In this document: positions 1-11,934 of the stretch, piece after piece
Numbering within the stretch: position 1 is the first letter of the stretch
Layout of the letters: each line of letters starts with the position of its first letter
Assembly (NCBI RefSeq): GCF_028769735.1
Contig: NC_088178.1
Coordinates: 6,080,001 to 6,144,000 of the forward strand
Length of the DNA stretch: 64,000 nucleotides
Source of the DNA: Zonotrichia leucophrys gambelii
Lineage: Eukaryota > Chordata > Aves > Passeriformes > Passerellidae
Reading direction: 5' to 3'
Notes under the pieces: model-generated
The model's database searches: none
What the model was told of the DNA's origin: nothing
The model's input: only the letters and a program-made list of their open reading frames with translations
Program-made: the position numbers and the translations under genes

Positions 1-1840
1 GAGGCTCAAATTATAAATACAGGACCTTGGTTAGGCACCAAAAATTGGTCACATGGACCAGGCTGGGAAATACATGGGAATGAAGGATTGTTGCTGGAGG
101 AGCTCAGCACCAGCCTCAGTGAGCTGCAGGTCCCTGTGGTTGAGCTCAGGAGGATTTTCCCTTTTCTCTTTGCACACCCTGGCAAACAGGGAGCCTTTCA
201 GCCCACAGCATTGCCCTCTGTGCCAGCACCAAGCCATTCCCAGCCTGGCAGGGCTAGGCTGCCACCCCATGTGCTGCAGCTGCTGCCAGGCCTGCTCAGG
301 GAGCCCTGGCAGCTCTGCACACATGTCCTAGCAATTGCTCATTTGGGAGCAAGCAGGAGCCTGGGAGTGCAAAGACAAAGCCAGCAGCTGCTTTGCTAGG
401 AGCCCCAAGGACAGGCAGTGTCCAGGCTGTGGGAACCTGCAGTTTCAGCTGCTCTTGCCAAGCACGTGTCCTCCCAGGCTCGGTGTCTCAGTCGATTTCC
501 AGGGAGGCAGCAAGAGCTGCATTTTAGTGCTGCAGCACCTCTGGGGCTCCTGGCACAGCGAGTGGGATCCAATCTCCTGAGGGAAAATCCCTGTGTGCCT
601 CCCAACCATTGCATTGCTTGTCAATTCCTGTGGCTCTAGAGAGCTCCCAGAAAAGTAAAGTACATCTTTGTAATGCTGTTAAACATTCTTCATTCTTCTT
701 TCTTCACATTTTTGGGAACTCAGAAGTGTGGGAAGTGTGTTCTAGCACAAACTTAATTGTGATTTCATAAAGAAACTGACTTCTGAGTCCTTCCTCCAGT
801 GCATCATATTACATGATTTTTTTCCACCATATGTGATTTCACCTAGGAGTCAGCCCCACTAATTATTAGCAAAGGATTTCTCAAGTTAATCATCTTCTTA
901 GAAGACTTTTGGGACCTTAACCAAAAGGTGTTTACTGCAAGGCCTTTTGAAATGCAAATCACTTTTGCAAACTTCAGAAAGCCCCAAACTCTATTTGGAT
1001 TCATTTGTAAGTAGTTAAAGATCAAAGTCCCTCCAACTCTGAAAGAAGATACAACATCTTTTTGTTCCAAAATGTTGATTTATTTTCCCCACAAACTTTC
1101 ACAGCAGTGTTTGGTCTCATACTTTTTGGTACCTGCAAACAGCAGTCAGAAATCCTTCTGGCTGTTTCTGTAATGATTAATGAGTTGCAAGATGCATTTC
1201 TTTATTTCATAACCTTTACTATCACAAGAGGTCACTCAATCTGTGAAGGTGACAGCTTTGGATATAACTTTGCAACATTAAAAATGTGTGACCCACAGTA
1301 AATTACACAACTTGTTCTTTTTGTGGGCAGTGCTGTCAGTGTTTTTCATCTGTGGCTTGTCTGCAGACCAGGAGAGCTCTTGCAGCCCCATTTGTCATGT
1401 AGAGAGAGCTCTATGGTGGAGCCCGTTAAAAAATTCTCATGGACTACTTTGTCAGAAGTGAAGTGTCTGAACTTATCCATTACACAAACTCAGGAGGAAC
1501 TGAAGCTGCTCGAAAATACATCAAGCCATTTTTATCCAGACCCTTATTTGAAGCTATTCTGCTAGTTCTCTAATATGCATTAGAGAAATTATTCCAGCCT
1601 GCAAGTTCTGGTGACATCTGGACGAATTAATTTCAACCTGCTACCCCTGTTACAGTTTCAGACATAATGATTCAGCTGTTGGTACATTGATTTTCCAGCT
1701 TCTTTTTCACTCTTTACTGAAAAGAAATGGCAGTGAAGGTCTATGAATACAGTATGGACTATTTAAAATACTGGACACAGCTGAAGTTGTTATTTGCAAC
1801 TGTTGTGACACACAAAGGTACCTCCTGCTGCATCTGTGAG
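1..1840. other. Unique sequence, no gene recognised
   Basis: The first 620 bases are GC-richer (many CAGC, CTGG words) and the remainder is AT-rich. Open frames overlap on both strands around 50-330 with no strand preference, which is what random GC-rich DNA gives. No repeat family, splice-bounded frame or RNA gene was recognised. Confidence 0.55.
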
Positions 1841-1950
1841 AATGGTCTGGGTTGGAAGGGACCCCAAAGCCCATCTAGTGCCACCCCTGCCATGGGCAGG
1901 GACACCTTCCATTAGCCCAGGGTGCTCCAAGCCCCATCCAGCCTGGATAG
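1841..1950 (-). repeat. CR1 LINE 3' end, 5'-truncated
   Basis: Read on the plus strand this is the reverse complement of the CR1 terminus: a GGTCTGGGTTGGAAGGGACC motif, then CCATGGGCAGGGACACCTTCC and GCTCCAAGCCCCATCCAGCC. Only about 110 bases are kept. The sequence after 1950 no longer follows the family pattern. Non-coding retroposon relic. Confidence 0.85.
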
Positions 1951-3245
1951 AGCACTCGAGGTCCCTCAGCAGTGCCAGCCCAGAGAGACAGTCATGACAA
2001 GAGTAAGGGATTTCTACATATCAAAACACCACTTAAGTGGAAAAAAAGGTTTTATCAAACTTCAGCATATGATGGATTGCTTTTTTCTCTCTTCTTAGAG
2101 CTTAATTTAAAAAGTAAGTGGGAAAAGTTAGTAATAATAAAAAAAAAAAAAAAGGACAAAAATTCATTTTAAAGCCCAGTTTATCCTAAAACTTGGATAA
2201 AATTTATCCTAGAACTTGGTTACTCAAATACTCAAATTAGTAGAGAGGTGTTTTTTCAGTCCTGTCGAAGTCACAGATGCCAAACTCTGTAGATTAAGCC
2301 AGCAAGTATTTCAGGAGGCACTACAAAAGTCAGGTCAGAGATCAGAGGAGAAAAGAAGAGGATATAAACCCCAGGTCATCTCCATGCTTGGATAGGAGCC
2401 TGAGGTGCCAACTATAATTAGCTGGGACTAGAAAGCATGGCTGACTTTCCTGCTGGAATAAATGGGCACAGACCTGCCAAAGCCAGCACACCTATGACAT
2501 TTACACTGGCAGAATATCTGACCCACATTCCCCCTGGTCCCTTCATTTTGCCCTGCTAACTCCATCATTTCCATCCACCCTGCTGCCATCCTTACTCCTG
2601 CCTCTCCATCCTCCCACCTCCCAGTTTTTGTCATAGTAACCCCATTTACAATCCATATTTACCTTCCTTACTGGGGGATGGAGCACATGGATTAGCATGA
2701 TTTCAAATAGATAATTACAGGGACACATCTCCTTCAAAGAGAAGATGAAAATTGGTGCAGTGGAGCTGGAAAGATACTTCTAAAAAAGCCAGAAAAGACA
2801 GTTAGTGCTCAGCACGGGGGGAGGGAGGGTGGAAAGGTTAATACACTCCACAGAGCCATTGCTTAAATTAAACCTGGCCTTTGAATGCTGGCTCACTCCA
2901 AGATACACCGGATACTATCTCAAATTGCCTCGGCCTTGCTTTCTTCTTCTCTCCCTTTCATCCATTCAGTGAGTCCTGACTCCTGTCAAAGGCACCTGGC
3001 AGAAAGATTGAACTCCAAAGCGTTCCCAGAAAAGAACTTAGATGAGCTTTCTCCCTCTCCACCCCTCTCTCTTCCCCCTCTCCCACACATTTTTCTGTTC
3101 ACACCTTGGTTGCAAGCTGCCAATTCCTGAGCAGGAAAGCTCAGCCACAGCTCTTCATGGGGACAGCAAAACACTGGCAGGCACCTGGGAAACTTAAGGA
3201 GCAGGGAAAGACCAAAGCAGGAAGAGAGGAAAAGTGAGCAGAGTT
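1951..3245. other. Unique sequence, no gene recognised
   Basis: AT-rich unique DNA with a short A-run at about 2139-2153 and a G-rich patch near 2816-2830. The segment 2885-3130 is pyrimidine-rich on the plus strand and opens frames on both strands. Nothing else identifiable. Confidence 0.5.
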
Positions 3246-3739
3246 TGTTCTGGTTGCACAGGTAATACTTGTTCAGCTGAGGCTGGACAGAGTTAAAAAA
3301 AAAAGTAGGGATTTATTAAAAGGCCTCAATGGATCCACCTTGGGCAGCACAAGAGCCCAGCCAGGGCTGTGCCCAAGATGAACCAAAATGGTTCATCAAA
3401 ATGGACACCAGTTCATCACAAAATGGACAACCGGTCATGGGATCTCTCACTTTGATAAGTTCTGCTCCATTTGCACATTGGAGTTAATTGTCCAATTCCA
3501 GCTTTAGCCCATCCAGTCCCATCCTGCTTGTTTTTCTCTCTTCAGTCCACAGTGTTTGTGCTCTTGGGCCTGAGATTTGGATCATTTGTCCTTGGTCCCC
3601 AGCTAGAGAAGGAATTGTTTTGTCTCCCTGCTCTGCGCACAGAGCTCACCATCCCCTAATATGAAGCCCAGACCCACACACTAAAGCAGCACAGAATCTG
3701 AAAAATACAAAAGCTGAAACCTGAGGCATCAGAGGCACA
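3246..3739 (-). mobile_element. ERV LTR, minus orientation (probably solo)
   Basis: The plus strand carries TTTATT at 3312-3317, an AATAAA polyadenylation signal on the minus strand, followed by the recognisable body of a passerine ERV LTR (ATGAACCAAAATGGTTCATC, GGACAACCGGTCATGGGATC) and a TCTGAAAAATACAAAAGC block near the U3 start. The minus-strand start reads TGTGCCTCTG at 3739. The U3 block is shared in inverted orientation with 13175-13312. No internal viral sequence adjoins it. The left limit is approximate and no clear target duplication was found. Confidence 0.65.
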
Positions 3740-3934
3740 TGGAAAATCAAGGGAGCATAAAGAGTTTTCTTAATAGGGAAACACTGCACAGCATCTGAAT
3801 AGTTCTCTGGGGAGGAAATTACTCAATGCTTTCATTGCTTGCTGAAATTGGAGAGCTCATCTTGCGCTCCAGCAAATCCTCTGGGTGTGTCTTCTTTTCT
3901 CCTTCTTTTCACTTGCCCTTCTCCCAGAGGTTGC

Positions 3935-4160
3935 AGAATCTCCTGAGTGGGAAGGGAACCACCTGGATCATCCAGTCCTACCCCTGTCCCTGTCCAGACA
4001 CCCCAGCAATCCCACCCTGTGCATCCCTGGGAGCCTTGTCCAAACCCTCCTGGAGCTTTGGGGCTTTTTTGCCCATTCCCTGTTCAGTGCCCAGCACCCT
4101 CTGGGGAAGAGCCTTTCCCTGACCCACCAGACCCTGCCCTGGCACAGCTCAAGGTGAGGC
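3935..4160 (-). repeat. CR1 LINE fragment (second subfamily)
   Basis: Reverse complement of a CR1-type 3' region: ATCATCCAGTCC, CCCTGTCCAGACACCCCAGC, AAACCCTCCTGGAGCT, CACCCTCTGGGGAAGAGCC and CCTGGCACAGCTC in order. The copies at 7630-7912 (plus), 47883-47972 (minus) and 50671-51085 (minus) are of the same subfamily. Confidence 0.8.
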
Positions 4161-6845
4161 AATCAGGAGCTTGGAAGAAGTTATAAATAAACTTCATGGG
4201 CATCCAGGAGGCCACGTGAGCCACAAGAGGCTCCTCAAACTGTAGGATTTCCAAGAATTTCCAAACTTCCTAATACCCACATCATAGCCAGCGATTCCAA
4301 GATAATTATGAACTGACAAACATCATAAAGTCCAATTGCTGGGATCTGAATGGAATAATCAATCTCTAATTCAAGAAAATTGCCACACTTACTCACAATA
4401 ATTAAATATTATGTGCATGTATAATTAATAGATGTCTAAACCATCGAGAACAACAAATCCATCTTCATTTCAATTTAACAACAGAGGGCGTTTAAATGGA
4501 AGCTGATTGATGCAATGGAAACTGATGGATGCAATCACAGTGTTTACCTTTTTTTTTTTTCTCCCCATTTCTTGAAAGCAGTTCTTTTACAAGCTCATGG
4601 CACTGAGAAACTCCACTTCCATGGAATTTAAAGGCAAAATTCCACATGGGATTAGCATGACAATGGATACTGACAGCACATACCCAGGGCTTTGAAAACT
4701 CCATCCTAATGTTTCTTCCAGGATGTGTACAGGCTCTCAAAGTGGGAATTTTCATATCCATTGCCTCAGTTATCTGGAATTTTATACTCAAGCTTTACAA
4801 TGGCTGCAAGCATTGGACAGAGATTCCTGGGAATTACACCTGATCCAAGCTCAAATTAATGCAGGAAGCAGGCTGGCTTCCATTCACACTGACTGCATTT
4901 CAAATGGGCCTTCAGTGCATAATGATTAATATTTCACTATAATTATTTGTTCCAATTAAATGTAGCATGATTAAGTGACATTTTCCCCTGTGAAGCTAAA
5001 CTGCATTTTTTTCTTAAAAAAGAAGCAATGATAAAATTAATTAAGGGAGGTTTGACTTGCTTATTTTGCCATTTAAATTGCTCTTCTTTTTCCATTGCTA
5101 ATTGAGAAATTTAATTTCTCCAGGATAGTTCTATTGTACACAAAAGAGGCTGCAATCTGGTAATTAAAAGAAAAAGGAATATTGCTCCCCAGAAACATTA
5201 AAAATAGAGAAAATCCGTTCAGAATAATAAGACCAATAATAGCTCCTGTTGATTTGGTGACCAGCTTTAAATTTGACAATAAGTTCTGAATACTTGGTTT
5301 ATGAAAGATATCAGATACAACAGCAGGAAAAAATAGACTCTTTGTACCATTATTTGAAAGTTCCCTGAAATAAAAGTTGAGTAACATGAAAAGTGCTTAA
5401 AAACCCTGACATTTTTTTAATATTTTTCTCAGACAGGAATGCTGACTTCTGAAGAATTATCAGAATTTTTTTCTGGAAGACCTCAACTGTGACTCCTGAC
5501 CAGACAAAGCAGCAAAGTGGCTCTTCAGCAGAACTTTCACAGCAGAGAAGTTCCAACTTGGTCTGGAATCCCATTCCCTTGGACATTCATTACCTTCTGA
5601 CTGATATTTTTAAACCTGCCTATGGGATTTGGATGCCCAATTCCCATTAAAATTAAAGCGGGAAATGAGGAACCAAATTAAGTAATTGAATTAAAATTAA
5701 TGAGAGCTGGGCATCCATATCCTTAAGGCAAGTTTGAAAATTACAGCCAGTCGAGTTTTAGGACAATGCCTACATTTCAGGACAAATATGTGTGCTCTGG
5801 ATGTGCACTGACCTACAGGAAACAGGGAGAGGTGTTTCTGCCACACAGTGGAAAACACTTCTGTCAGTGGAGGAAAATATCTCCAAACACTGACCAGTGC
5901 TAAAAAAATGACAGATATAAACCCGATATATATCTGCATTCAAATCCTAGGCAATGGCTGCTCATAATTCAGATAATAAGGGCTATCAGAGCATGATTTA
6001 GAGCTGCAGTTTGATTTTTAAAGAGGGATTGTCATAATATATTTAAACATTAGTATATACTATTATTCAGAGCTTCCCACAGATTTCCCTGTCACTTCAA
6101 ACATTATTATTTTATATTACTAGAAGAGATCAATCACTTCCATGTAATATATTTAAAATTACTGATTTTCCCCCCCATACCCTGCATAGCTCTCCTGTCA
6201 TAAAAAAAAGTCCACAAAGTTTATGGGTCAGCAAGAAGCTGGCTAATAACACAAATCATAGATTTATATTAGCACTGGAAGTTGGATTTGTGGCTCCCAA
6301 AAGTATTTATACTTTTGCTGACAACTGAAATCATACAGCAATAGAGATCTGTGACAGCCTAATGGACTTGGGCTTACTTTGTTTTGCAGTTTTTAGTGTG
6401 ATCTTCATTTAGCAGAAGACTTTAAACTGAGTTTTTAACTATCCCACTCTCATTTTTGCTACATGGATGTTCAGGGATCTCCCTATCAGTTAACCAATTC
6501 TTAAAACAAACTCCCTTCATCTCACAGCAAAGATGCCAAATTTCACTGACACAAACAGAATTCTTCTGAGAGTTGAAGGTATGGCAAAAGTGAAACCTGT
6601 GTTTTATCAAAGAAAAGAACTTTCTATTAAATAATCCAAGTATTGATGGAAATTTAATATCTGGCCAAGCAATATATAGTTAATGTCTTAACACTGACAG
6701 TTTTCTCTGTAGGTAGAATTTCAGATTTCCTTCATGACTCTCAAAGAGTCTCTTAATCTTCTATAGCCCAAAGTACACGTTGGCAAAGCAGCTCCAGGTG
6801 AATCACTGCATATCCCAAAATCCTGGATGTGCCCACATCTCGTGC
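4161..6845. other. Unique AT-rich sequence
   Basis: No repeat or gene recognised across 2.7 kb. It includes a T-run at 4549-4560 and several TAATTA-type words (for example 4923-4980 and 5030-5045) that could belong to conserved non-coding DNA, but that cannot be judged from one sequence. Open frames (for example 5073-5387, minus) lack splice-like borders and protein-like composition. Confidence 0.5.
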
Positions 6846-6907
6846 TGTCCCTGGAAGGGGTGGCTGAGGCCAGCTTGGAGGGGGCTTGGAGCAATCTGAT
6901 CTGGGGC
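6846..6907 (+). repeat. CR1 fragment, plus orientation
   Basis: GTCCCTGGAAG, then GAGGCCAGCTTGGAGGGGGC and TTGGAGCAATCTGATCTGG match the forward CR1 segment just upstream of its 3' end. It stops where an oppositely oriented CR1 piece begins. Confidence 0.6.
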
Positions 6908-7010
6908 ATAAAAATCATCCCATTCCACTCCCTGCGCTGGGCAGGGTCACCTTCCACTACCCCAGGTTGCTGCAAGCCCCATCCAGCCTGGCTTTGAACA
7001 CTTTCAGGGC
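6908..7010 (-). repeat. CR1 3' end, minus orientation
   Basis: AATCATCCCATTCCACTCCC, GGGCAGGGTCACCTTCCACT and CCAAGCCCC-like AGCCCCATCCAGCCTGGC show the reverse complement of the CR1 3' terminus, joined directly to the forward CR1 piece at 6846-6907. Confidence 0.75.
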
Positions 7011-7629
7011 ATAGTTTATAGTTACTCTCCTCCCTAATCCATTCAGATGCAAATCAAAGAACTGCTGGTGGAAAAAAAACAAAAAAAAAAACAAAAAACA
7101 AAAAACCTTAACAATTTTAAGAGCGTTTAGGAAAAATCCTGCAAAAACACAAAGGTTATTCACTGTCCTGTGATATACATCATTATTAGCCACATCTCTC
7201 TGATCACTACCCTGAAATTTCCCCAGCTTTCTCTCCTTCTGCTCCATGTTTTATTACTTTCTTTCTAATTTATCACCACAAGCATCCAAACAAGAAGCTG
7301 TGTCCTATTAAGCACTTTACAGGATTTACATTATACAGCCATTACTGGAAATGTTGCGTGTCATTAATAAAACTGCTGCTAATTTTAAATAAACTCCACA
7401 GTTTCACAGAGGAACATGAGCAGATATAAAACTTGGGGAAAAAAAATCAGATTTATAATGTCATAAAAGATAATTACTGAGAACATTATCAAGGCAAAAT
7501 TTCTTCTCTTCTCCCTGTAATTAGTGTCCAAGGATCTATTTAGAACTTCTGCTTCCTCTAGGTAACATAACAGTGGTTTGGAGGATACACAGCACAACTC
7601 ACTGATGTAGATCTGGAGGGGAATTTGTA
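7011..7629. other. Unique sequence with an A/C-rich patch
   Basis: An A-rich, C-interrupted low-complexity run lies at 7070-7106. The rest is AT-rich unique sequence with no feature recognised. Confidence 0.5.
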
Positions 7630-7912
7630 TGAGGAACGGCTGAGGGCACTTGGCTCCTTCAGCCTGGAGAGGAGGGGAGCATAAATGGGGGATGCACGAC
7701 ACAAAGGAATGGCTGGAGCTGTTCCAGGGCAGGGTCAGGCTGGAGATCAGGGAAAGGCTCTTCCCCAGAGGGTGCTGGCACTGCCCAGGCTTCCCAGGCA
7801 ATGGGCACAGCCCCAAGGCTGCCAGAGCTCCAGGAGGGTTTGGACAATGCTCCCAGGGATGCACAGGGTGGGATTGTTGGGGTGTCTGGGCAGGGACAGG
7901 TCAGAATCCATG
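7630..7912 (+). repeat. CR1 LINE fragment, plus orientation
   Basis: Forward copy of the second CR1 subfamily: GGCTCCTTCAGCCTGGAGAG, GGAATGGCTGGAGCTGTTCC, GGCTCTTCCCCAGAGGGTGC, CTCCAGGAGGGTTTGGACAA and GGATGCACAGGGTGGGATTG. It ends at GTCAGAATCCATGA and runs into an A-rich tail-like tract. Open frames here on both strands (up to 159 residues) are translation shadows. Confidence 0.85.
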
Positions 7913-7966
7913 AGAAAAAATAAATAGTAAATAAAATAAGAAATAAAAACAAATAGAAAATAAACA
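7913..7966 (+). repeat. A-rich low-complexity tract (AAATA-like)
   Basis: Repeated AAATA/AAAATAAG words directly follow the CR1 3' end. CR1 normally ends in short 8-9 base tail repeats rather than poly(A), so this tract may be independent of the insertion. Confidence 0.6.
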
Positions 7967-9051
7967 GTCTCCCAAATAACTTCCACTTCAATTTTCAGCA
8001 GGTCCAAAGGTTATTTGGTTTTTTTGTTTTATTTAAGAATCCCTGCACAGGAAATGTTGACACCCACCAACAGCAAACCCCAAACAAAGCCTGGCAGTTG
8101 TCAGGTACAATAATCTAAGAAGAAAGCTATGAAAATTCCTTTTTTAGAATGTCTGCATTGTACCCCCAAGTGGCTCTAAGCTGTTGCAGGTGTTCTTTGC
8201 AGTGCCTGTGTTAATTCTTCACGCCGCCTGGTCTGGGCACTGCCGTGTGTTTTATGTGTGATGGGAAGAAGGGGGGAAAATTACATTCTCAGCCAATTCT
8301 CATCACCACTTCCCTAAATTCCTGGGAGACACTGGCAGGGTAGGATCTGCAACAGCAGCCTCTCCTGGGAGAGCAGCAGTTAAATGTCCACGGATGTTGT
8401 AGTGCTCCAATGCAGGCTGATCCTTAGGGATGACACTGGCACTCACTAAGCTGCTACAAGCCTGTGACAAACCTCCAGAGACCTTTATTTACTGCACTGT
8501 TATTCTTCCCAGAGCCCAGATAATTGGAGCAATCCAATTTACAGTCTGTCTGACAACAGTCAGACGTGTTGGGGTGTTAGAGAGGACCTTTGACGTGACC
8601 TGTCAGTGAACTGTATCTGTATTTCAGGAGAGGTTAAAGCCAAGTCCAATCTGCATTTTCCCTAGGGAACTTTATGGTACTTTCCAAACCACACACTTGT
8701 CCCATATTTCACCCTTGCTCCACACACCAGCTGATTTATTCACTATACATGCTGCTTAACTATTTCTTTCTAGCTGTTTCACACATGCCTGTTGCTTTTC
8801 CACTAGCAAATCCTGAGGCACTGTCCTTAGGAAACCAGCAAAAAATCATTGCAGTGGCTGTGGTAGAAAGTGTTTCCTTCTTGCTTGTAGACTGGCTCTC
8901 TCTAGTCCTGTGCACTGAGGGCACTTTCAATTCATTTTGGGAATATTGGGCAGAATGGAAGCTTTGGAGAAGGTTTATTAGGGTGAGCCTCCTGCTGGGT
9001 CACACCTAAATCCTTCCCATGGGGGACTCTGGATGTGGCTGGATCCAGTCC
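7967..9051. other. Unique sequence, no gene recognised
   Basis: Mixed-composition unique DNA. The 111-codon open frame at 8674-9009 (plus) has no domain or splice support that I can recognise. Confidence 0.5.
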
Positions 9052-9434
9052 TGTAGCCATGATATTTTCTGAAAAATCATTTTGCTAGGACTTTTTCTCC
9101 TGGGAAGCTGAGAGGCCTCAGGAACAAAATGTAAACAATGGTTATCTGCTGCTGGGGAATACAACAGGTGCATCTGTGATTGGTCTCATGTGGTTGTTTC
9201 TAATTAATGGCCAATCACAGTCAGCTGGCTCAGATTCTCTGAGAGTCACAAGATTTTATCATTCCATTTTCCATTCCTTTCCATTCAAGCCTTCTGATGA
9301 AATAATTTCTTCTATTCTTTTAGCATAGTTTTAATATAACATATATCATAAAATAATAAATCAAGCCTTCTGAAATATGGAGTTAAGATTCTCATCTCTT
9401 CCCTCATCCTGGGACCCCTGCAAACACCACCACA
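9052..9434 (+). mobile_element. Solo ERV LTR, plus orientation
   Basis: Starts TGTAGCCATG and ends CACCACCACA, 383 bases. Internal blocks: GGCCTCAGGAACAAAATGTA, AACAATGGTTATCTGCTGCT, GTGATTGGTCTCATGTGGTT, TTAATGGCCAATCACAGTCA (CCAAT-type boxes) and CATAAAATAATAAATCAAGC (polyadenylation signal) followed by CCTTCTGAAA. Flanks are CAGTCC (9046-9051) and CAATCC (9435-9440), a 6-bp target duplication with one transition. No internal retroviral genes, so it arose by LTR-LTR recombination. The copy at 40858-41246 is the same family, inverted. Confidence 0.88.
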
Positions 9435-9469
9435 CAATCCCAGCCCCAGGCTTGGTTTCCCTCAAGGAT

Positions 9470-9867
9470 TGTACAGGTGTAACTGAGCCTTTGGATGGGA
9501 TGGAAACCCAAACACAGTTATATGACTAATTAAATTCTTTATTTAAATTGATTATGATAATCAAGATCTTAATCAGAATTATTTACTACAAATTATAGAC
9601 AGCTCTAACTATGACCACTATTTGTTGAAGCAATGATATTAAAGCTAGAAAAACAGTTATTAAATAGAGATTGATGTCACTCACCCATCCCAGTGACCAA
9701 ATCTCTCTCCTCAGCCTCAGGGAGTGACCTTGAGGGTGTTCCCACTCCAGGGAGGAATCTACACACTCTCCTAGAAGGGTGGTGTTAGACCCTCCTGTTA
9801 AAAAGTGGGCTAGGTATATATGGCCTAAAGTTGTGCCAGGGTTTCCTGTAAATTCATTTGACAGACA
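9470..9867 (-). mobile_element. Probable ERV LTR, minus orientation
   Basis: On the minus strand a TATA-type box (plus-strand GGTATATATGGCC, 9813-9825) lies about 280 bases before an AATAAA signal (plus-strand CTTTATTT, about 9537-9543). The candidate ends read TGTCTGTCAA at 9867 and CCTGTACA at 9470. It is AT-rich in the transcribed part and GC-richer upstream. The type resembles passerine ERV LTRs, but no clean target duplication was found and the ends are approximate. Confidence 0.5.
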
Positions 9868-10513
9868 AATGCTGAATATTTAAAAGTGCAAAGCAAACTC
9901 AAAAACAGAAGGGCTTAGCCTGGATTTTGGCTTTACATCAGCAGATTTTTTTCCCAAGTGTGTGCACACAAGACCAACAAACCAGCCTCACATTGATTAA
10001 TATTTATTAATCAGCAGTGCCTGCTGATTTCAGTTAAAAGCTGAAAAGTGGGAATCTGAAAGAGCTTCTCTCTGTCTCAATAAAAACATCTAATAAGTAA
10101 TAATTTTCCCAACAGGGAGCCTGCTTTAAAAAGCTTGCATGTTCTTCCACCAGCTCTGTGTTCTTCAGAGGTTTCTTTCCATGTTTCTCCCAGAGCTTTT
10201 ACACAGAAAGGAGAAGAAAGACAATCAGATTTTGGTTAGATTTATTTTTGTAGGCCTAGAAAATGCTAAGTCAGGTGTAATCATGCCTGAACTCATCTTA
10301 CACACCTTGGCCATGCCTTTGAATATCACAGCATTCAATAGATCTTCAGCTGTGTGGAACTGACACAGAGTTCAACACATCCCAGCTGCACCTCAGTGGA
10401 ATATGCCTCACTTTTCCCACTGTGTCTCTGTGTTTTGGGAAAAAGAGAAACAGATTTATGTAAAATTTGCACAGACTTGTGAAAAACTTATAGACAATAT
10501 GGAAAAAATACAA
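9868..10513. other. Unique sequence, no gene recognised
   Basis: AT-rich with no identifiable repeat. The frame at 10139-10363 is short and has no recognisable domain. Confidence 0.5.
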
Positions 10514-10695
10514 CAGAATCATTCAGTTGGGAGGAATGGGCAGTGATCATCTTGTCCAAGCTCCTCACCAGTTCAGGGCTGATTGACAGATTTGTGAACC
10601 AGCAGAGGAAGTTTTATGCCAGATAAGGACATTTAAACATCAGGATAAGTATTTCTTGCTCCACCTGTTCCAAAGTCTTATTTCACTTATTATGA
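10514..10695 (-). repeat. Old, diverged CR1 3' end
   Basis: CAGAATCATTCAGTTGGGAG, GATCATCTTGTCCAAGCTCC and a later CACCTGTTCCAAAGTCTTAT follow the order of the reverse-complemented CR1 3' end with many substitutions, so an older insertion than its neighbours. Confidence 0.55.
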
Positions 10696-11934
10696 GATCA
10701 TAGAAATAGTTTTTTCAGCATTTTTCTTTTTATGGCTACAAGCTTATCCACCAGTCAATCCCTTCCCTTTCATTGTCACCTAAGCTTAGGCTGAGCATAA
10801 GTCAAAATAGCTCCATACATTTATTTTTATTACCAAAAAGCCTTGAAGGCTCAGGAAATGCAGCACTTGCTGTGGAAATGCTGGACGGTTTCATACTGGT
10901 ATAGTCACTGTCTCTAAAAACTTACCAACTTCACATAATGAAAATTGTAATGAAACACTCTGTATAAAAGCATAGCATTGGAACTGTGATTTTTATTAAA
11001 AATAGTACTTCAGGAAGCAGTCAAATTTGAAGTTACAGTTAATTAGATTATTCAAGTCAAATTGCTTGTTCTAGAAAGCATGAGTAATGAAAAAACACTT
11101 TCATTACATTTTAATTTTTTACAAGTCAAATATTTATTTCAGAAATTTTCCAGGTATAATAAAAATGCATAAAGCCAGAAAGGAACTTTAAGAGCAAAAC
11201 ACAACTATTGAGCTGTACCTGTTTCTTCTCTGGCTTTTTATTTGTTTACTTTTCCTGTTTTAACAGCAATTTTCATCTCACTATTGCAAAATTTTTCACT
11301 TTAGCCAATAAACCAGAACAATCAATGAGCTTTACTGTCCTTTTAAAATCTTTGGAATCTCAGAAAATTCCAGCCACAGATACTGAGCAACTTTCTCAAG
11401 GTCACAGAAGGAACTGGGAAATTATTTGAGTCACAGTCCAATAGCTTGGACCTCCTCCCTCAATAGACCTCATTAATAAAAACTGGCTGAATTATATTAA
11501 TAGGAATTAATTTTTTTCCAGGCTGGAGCTGTGTTTGATAGGAATAGGATACAACTGGCTCTCTGTGGCATTCCTAACCCTTAACTATAATGTGTGTGTG
11601 TAAGGCTGTGACAAATGAAAGGACTCACATGAGCGCTGTTCTGAGAGAAAAATTAAATATGTAGGTCAAGAGGCAAGCAAAGACACACCAGGTTCATGCA
11701 TTTGGAACACACAGTAGAAATTTTATTTGTTTATTTTGTATTTTATTTGCTGTGCCAAGACAGGGCTTTTATACAGGCTCTCCCTCGTACCTAATAATTA
11801 ATGAGTTTATGATGACTATGGTGTAACAAATGAACATCACTCAGCATCCTTTAACATAGCACCATGATGGTCCCTTTGGCTCCATTTTACAGTTTGAAAC
11901 TTCTATTCCAGTTTCCCGCTCCTTTTTCTGCCAG
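10696..11934. other. Unique AT-rich sequence
   Basis: Long AT-rich stretch with a short TG run near 11592-11601. No repeat or gene recognised. Confidence 0.5.
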
